Source: JADLHS01 sp049840435 (GTDB taxonomy: Bacteria; Verrucomicrobiota; Verrucomicrobiia; Limisphaerales; JADLHS01). Taken from it: 64,000 nt of DNA. The notes beneath the pieces are model-generated. The model saw nothing but the letters and a program-made list of their open reading frames with translations. It searched no databases and was not told the DNA's origin. The stretch covers positions 1-64,000 of the forward strand of contig JASGKY010000007.1 of assembly GCA_049840435.1 (NCBI GenBank). Direction: 5' to 3'. Of this stretch, positions 60,102-64,000 are shown in pieces. A program made the translations under genes and the position numbers. The stretch's first letter is position 1, and every line of letters begins with the position of its first letter.

Positions 60102-61472
60102 TTAAGTCAAGGCGGCCAGGCGTTGGTTGGCTTTTGCAATGACCGCCAAGGTGGATTTGTCCGTGTTGAACACGGAATTCAGTCCCTGTGGCTCGCAGAA
60201 CGGATCGCCAGTGAAGGAGGCCGCAGTTTTGCCGGGCACATCGCTCGCCCGCCCTTCGCCTGCCCACGCCCAGATGTTTGCCCCTTGCAACGCCCGTCCA
60301 GCGCGACACGACTCAGCCACCTGATCAAACATACGGCGGTAATATTCATCGCGAGCCAGTGTTGGGGCGGCGGGATCGTAGCGCTCGTGATCGCGCGGTA
60401 GACCAAATTCTTCGAGGATGAGCGGCTTGCGGAGGACCTCGGTCGCAATTTTTGTGTGTTGTTCAACGTGATCACGAGCTTTGCTGACGGCTTCCTCAAA
60501 CTCGTCGCCAAGCGCCGGATCTTTCAACCAGCCCCAGTTCTTCAGCCACATGTGGACGGTCACGTAATCAATTGCCGGAGTCTGGTGCGCAGCGATGAAT
60601 ACCTCAGGCTTCTTGATGAAGCCCTGAATGCCTTCTGAGCCGGTGCAGACGAGTTGTCGCGGAGCGCGTTCATGGATGAACCGCGCGGTGGCATCCACCC
60701 ATTCGCAAAAGCGCGGTACGTCCTTCATGGTCGCTTCGTTGTCCACACCAGGACGTGGTTCGTTCGCGAGTTCCCAAGTCATGATGGTCGGATCTTCATG
60801 GTAAACGCGGCCATTTATCGTGTTGCGGCGGGACAGCAATTGGGCGGCGAAGTCGAGATACAACTTATTGGCCGCCGGAGTAGCGTAGAACTGGGCCGAC
60901 ATTTTCATGAACGCGCTCCAATCACCCGCGGCAATCTTCGGCACATCCGGGTCGGGGATGCTTTCGCCGGTGACCCAACGCACATATTGGGCAAACCCGC
61001 CTGACCATTGCCAGTAGTTGGAAAGAAATAGAATCGCCCGCATGTCGCGCTGGGCCATTTCCGCCAGGCAGAAATCCAGTCCCTGCAACAAAGTCTCATC
61101 GTATTCGCCCGGTGATCGAGTGATGCCGCGAGAAATCGCCGCGACGAGCGAAGACGTTTCTGAGCCAGCGAGCAGGCGTAGATTTGTGGCGCCGATGCTT
61201 CGCAGGTGATCCAGTTCGCGAACTAGTCGCGCGCGACCGCCGGGCAACGCGGCATCGGCCAGATAACCCCCGAACCACATATTGACGCCGGCATAGGCGT
61301 AAGGTTTGCCGCGCAGCATCAGGCGGCCATCGCGCACAGCAACGAATTCGTCCTTGCGGGCCAGACCGGAGCGCGGATGATGGCTTGTCCCCACACAACC
61401 TGCTGCGAGGAGCGGCAAGGTCAGCGCGGTCGTGCGGATGAAATCGCGGCGGGTGAAGGAGCTTTTTTTCAT
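60102..61472 (-). CDS. GH5 beta-mannanase, Tat-type lipoprotein
   Basis: 456 residues from MKKSSFTRRDFIRTTALTLP; the longer frame to 61586 is upstream shadow. The twin-arginine motif TRRDFIR is followed by a lipobox at LLAAGC (Cys25), predicting a Tat-exported lipoprotein. The GH5 barrel shows YAGVNMWFGGYLAD, TNLRLLAGSE, SNYWQWSGGFAQYV, acid/base Glu238 in WELANEPRPG, YVTVHMWLKNWGW and nucleophile Glu355 in LILEEFGLPR. It resembles subfamily 7 mannanases. It is divergent from the GH26 gene over 116 bases, which must contain both promoters. It would act at the cell surface on mannan. Confidence 0.9.
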   Translation of the reverse strand: MKKSSFTRRDFIRTTALTLPLLAAGCVGTSHHPRSGLARKDEFVAVRDGRLMLRGKPYAYAGVNMWFGGYLADAALPGGRARLVRELDHLRSIGATNLRLLAGSETSSLVAAISRGITRSPGEYDETLLQGLDFCLAEMAQRDMRAILFLSNYWQWSGGFAQYVRWVTGESIPDPDVPKIAAGDWSAFMKMSAQFYATPAANKLYLDFAAQLLSRRNTINGRVYHEDPTIMTWELANEPRPGVDNEATMKDVPRFCEWVDATARFIHERAPRQLVCTGSEGIQGFIKKPEVFIAAHQTPAIDYVTVHMWLKNWGWLKDPALGDEFEEAVSKARDHVEQHTKIATEVLRKPLILEEFGLPRDHERYDPAAPTLARDEYYRRMFDQVAESCRAGRALQGANIWAWAGEGRASDVPGKTAASFTGDPFCEPQGLNSVFNTDKSTLAVIAKANQRLAALT

Positions 61473-61588
61473 GGGGAATTTTGCTGCGGTAGAAGATGTG
61501 TGAATTCTGGGGCGAGGCGGAGTCCTTTTGGTGTAGCGAGTTTTGATGACAATCGGACGAGCGCAAGAACGCGGTATTATTGACAACC

Positions 61589-63493
61589 ATGGTCACAGCT
61601 AAAACCAAGGCCGCGAGCCAGGTCGCGCCGCAGCCCGCGCCGGGCCGCGGCTGGTGTTTTCTGGCGGGGCTGGGGACGTTGCTTATTTGGCTGTGCCTGG
61701 GCGCGCATAGCTACGGAGACACGACGGTGACCCCGAATGCCTCGCCGGAGGCGCAGGCCTTGCTCACATATCTCCACGATATTCACGGGAAGAAAATGTT
61801 GTCGGGACAGCAACGCGGCTGGCGTGGCACGAACGAGTTGGGCTTCGAGTTGGAGCATATCCAAAAGCACACGGGCAAGCTGCCGGCCATTCTCGGCTTG
61901 GAAGCGGCGGGCCTGATGGGCGGGCGCGGGCAAGCCGGGAGCGGGCCGAGCGTCGTTGCGAAGCAGGCGATGGATTGGTATTCCCACCGGAACGGCATCG
62001 TGACGTTTTGCTGGCATTGGAATGCCCCGGTGGGTAAACACGCGTTTTATACCAAGGACACGGACTTCGATGTGGCGCGGGCGGTCACGCCCGGAACTCC
62101 CGAATACGCCGGTGTCCTGCACGATCTGGACGCGATCGCAGAACAACTCAAGCTGCTGCAAGCCGCGCAGGTGCCGGTGTTGTGGCGGCCGTTGCACGAG
62201 GCGAATGGGCGCTGGTTCTGGTGGGGGGCTGCCGGTCCAGAGGCTTGTGTGAAACTGTGGCGCTTGATGTTCGAGCGCTTCACCGCGCATCACGGATTGA
62301 CGAATCTCGTCTGGGTTTTTTCGCCCGGCGCAAACCTCGATCTCGCGGCCTGGTATCCGGGGGACGCCTACGTGGATATCATCGGGCAGGATCATTATCC
62401 GCTGGATGGTAATCACGGCGCGGCCAAGGATATTTACGACGAGCTTCTGGCGCTGGGCGGCGGTGCGAAGCTGGTCGGCATGTCTGAGAATGGGCCCATT
62501 CCCGATCCGACGCTCGTCGCGACGGACAAAGTTAAGTGGTTGTTTTTCGTGACGTGGAATGGCGAGGAACTGACAAAATATAATTCTCCAGCGCAGCTTA
62601 AGGAATTTTACAATCATCCCTGGGTCGAGAATTTGAGCGATGTCCCGAAGTTGAAGGACTACCCGTTTCAAGCTGCAGGCAAGGCTGTTAAACTGAGCTT
62701 TGCTTCAGCGCCGGGCGATTTCGGAATCGCCAGTCCGGCGCGCCGCCCGATTGCCGTTTTAGTGCAGGATGCGGACGGACGGACGGTGCGTTCCGGCAGC
62801 TATGTTGTGACGCTGACCGGTGAAGCCGCTTTGGGCGAGCAGAAATTGTCGGCTACGACCGTTAATGGCGTAGCGACTTTTCCTGAGCTAACATTGGCGC
62901 GGGCGATACCGAATGTTTCCCTGACGGCGACAGCAATTGGGTTACAGAGTGCGCAGAGTGCGGAGTTTTCGGTCGGGCCCGGTTCTGGCGTCTTACGCGA
63001 GTCGTGGGTTGTTTCGCCGGGAACAGAGCAGGGGGGGGCTTCAACCAAGTTTCAGGAAACGGTGTGCAAGGCATTTGAGGTGCCGGTGCAGCCGGGGACG
63101 AATTTCCATTCGCGCTTCCGTGCGCTGCTCATCCCGCCACAGACTGGCGTGTATAGGTTTTGGATTGCGAATGATGATCGTTCGGAGTTGTGGTTGAGCC
63201 CCGAGGCGACGGCGACGAACATGATGAAAATCGCAGCGGTGAGCGGTGAAACTCCCTATGCCAAGTGGCCGCACACGAAGGAAGCTGCTTCAGTCCCGGT
63301 GCGCTTGGAGGCGGGAAAGCGTTATCATCTCCAAGTGATCCAGGCCCAACACGCCGGGTCGACGCATCTCTCGGTGCGCTGGCAATTGCCGGATGGCGCC
63401 GAGGAACGGCCAATTCCCGTGGCGCGACTCGCTTTACCCGATTCGATGGAAACCAACAAGAAATTGACCCAAGCCAACCCGTTAAATCCGTGA
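61589..63493 (+). CDS. GH26 beta-mannanase with PA14-like C-terminus
   Basis: 634 residues from the ATG at 61589. The N-terminus is Lys/Arg-rich, with a membrane-spanning stretch (about 23-43) that serves as signal peptide or anchor. The GH26 barrel spans about 50-360: MLSGQQRGWRG, VTFCWHWNAP, acid/base Glu204 in RPLHEANGRWFWWG, WYPGDAYVDIIGQDHYPLDG and nucleophile Glu300 in VGMSENGPIPDP. A beta-sandwich linker (about 380-465) leads to a PA14-type domain (about 480-615, YRFWIANDDRSELWLSPEAT, GKRYHLQVIQAQHAGSTHLS), which often binds carbohydrate. Likely product is mannobiose. The stop overlaps the GH130 start (GTGA). Confidence 0.92.
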   Translation: MVTAKTKAASQVAPQPAPGRGWCFLAGLGTLLIWLCLGAHSYGDTTVTPNASPEAQALLTYLHDIHGKKMLSGQQRGWRGTNELGFELEHIQKHTGKLPAILGLEAAGLMGGRGQAGSGPSVVAKQAMDWYSHRNGIVTFCWHWNAPVGKHAFYTKDTDFDVARAVTPGTPEYAGVLHDLDAIAEQLKLLQAAQVPVLWRPLHEANGRWFWWGAAGPEACVKLWRLMFERFTAHHGLTNLVWVFSPGANLDLAAWYPGDAYVDIIGQDHYPLDGNHGAAKDIYDELLALGGGAKLVGMSENGPIPDPTLVATDKVKWLFFVTWNGEELTKYNSPAQLKEFYNHPWVENLSDVPKLKDYPFQAAGKAVKLSFASAPGDFGIASPARRPIAVLVQDADGRTVRSGSYVVTLTGEAALGEQKLSATTVNGVATFPELTLARAIPNVSLTATAIGLQSAQSAEFSVGPGSGVLRESWVVSPGTEQGGASTKFQETVCKAFEVPVQPGTNFHSRFRALLIPPQTGVYRFWIANDDRSELWLSPEATATNMMKIAAVSGETPYAKWPHTKEAASVPVRLEAGKRYHLQVIQAQHAGSTHLSVRWQLPDGAEERPIPVARLALPDSMETNKKLTQANPLNP

Positions 63494-64000
63494 GCAACTC
63501 TGCGTTTACCTCCCGCTCGCGCGACCTGCGCCGCGAGCATCAACAACTCATCACCCACCGCAATCGCCGGGAGAAATCCAATAACGGCATCTTTGATCGC
63601 CATCAACATCCGTGTTGACTGCCGAACATACCCCGCTGGAGTGGCGGTATGATTTTGATCCGAAGGCCAACCCGCACCTGATGACGCGACTGGGGATCAA
63701 TTGCGTGTTCAATGTCGGGGCAATGGAATGGAACGGGAACATCGTGCTTGCGGCGCGGGTGGAAGGTTGGGATCGGAAGTCTTTTTTTGCCATTGCGGAA
63801 AGTAAGACGGGCGTGGACGGATTCCGGTTCTGGGATTATCCGGTGCGGATGCCGGAGTTGGACGCGAAGGAAACGAATCTTTATGACATGCGTCTCGTCC
63901 GGCACGAGGATGGGTGGGTTTATGGTTTGTTCTGCGCCGAGCGGCATGACGATGCCAAACCGCATGACCTGTCGGCTGCGATTGCGCGCGGGGGGATTGC
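63490..64000 (+). CDS. GH130 glycoside phosphorylase, cut by window edge, one frameshift
   Basis: About 170 residues visible, starting at the GTG that overlaps the GH26 stop. The first 40 residues include SFTSRSRDLRREHQQLITHR-like sequence and NRREKSNNGIFDRHQHP. The frame then breaks near 63612, where one G is missing (CATCCGTGTTG for CATCCGGTGTTG). Corrected, it continues with LEWRYDFDPKANPHLMTRLG, INCVFNVGAMEWNGNIVLAA, RVEGWDRKSFFAIAES and NLYDMRLVRHEDGWVYGLFC. This is the GH130 five-bladed propeller with the DMR motif, of the mannosyl-glucose phosphorylase type. It makes mannose-1-phosphate and glucose from mannosyl-glucose. The C-terminal half lies outside the window. Confidence 0.88.

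Overview
The window looks like a chromosomal piece of a Verrucomicrobiota bacterium, probably a Limisphaerales/Pedosphaera-type soil or freshwater lineage. The support is a PEP-CTERM protein, a DUF1587/DUF1592 cytochrome-type protein paired with a DUF1552 protein, exported proteins ending in the FYRL-type tail common in this phylum, autotransporter-type beta-strand repeats, WD40 sensor proteins and a GC-rich genome. Placement below phylum is inference.

Layout. 1-4.5 kb (minus): an eight-gene run of small membrane, lipoprotein and exported proteins of unknown role. 5.1-11.1 kb: two histidine kinases and two response regulators, one kinase carrying a large WD40 region. 11.2-17 kb (minus): a globin, then surface proteins (GWI-repeat, beta-helix, beta-strand-repeat). 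Eight copies of GTGTGC-N7-GCACAGG lie in five places between 4.5 and 17.1 kb, and two of these places share an almost identical promoter block. 17-27 kb: housekeeping genes (EVE protein, aguB, Ser/Thr kinase, DksA-like, rpmG, rpsR, ZIP transporter with Fur/Zur, MFS, dxs, xseB). 27.3-27.7 kb: two palindromic repeats. 28.6-34.9 kb: an LMW-PTP/RpiB/GlyA open frame, rho, and a large hypothetical protein. 35-38.4 kb: EamA transporter, L,D-transpeptidase, phosphatase, argA.

38.4-41.3 kb is an integron: six small gene cassettes, all on the minus strand, five attC sites, a candidate Pc promoter, and on the other side a divergent, truncated N-terminal remnant of an integron integrase. It is followed by hisC and a split phosphate acetyltransferase.

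44.9-64 kb is a beta-mannan utilisation locus: GH2 enzyme, AraC regulator, Acg-type nitroreductase, SSS symporter, GH5 mannanase, AGE-type 2-epimerase, PSCyt/DUF1552 pair, PEP-CTERM protein, a Tat-lipoprotein GH5, GH26 mannanase and a GH130 phosphorylase that runs off the edge. Together these fit the route mannan -> mannobiose -> mannosyl-glucose -> mannose-1-phosphate + glucose.

Caution on the sequence: about a dozen single-base frameshifts are visible, several in short homopolymers and including the normally essential rho and hisC. This looks like uncorrected indel error, so genes given here as frameshifted are probably intact in the organism, and the three-domain GlyA fusion may be an artefact.
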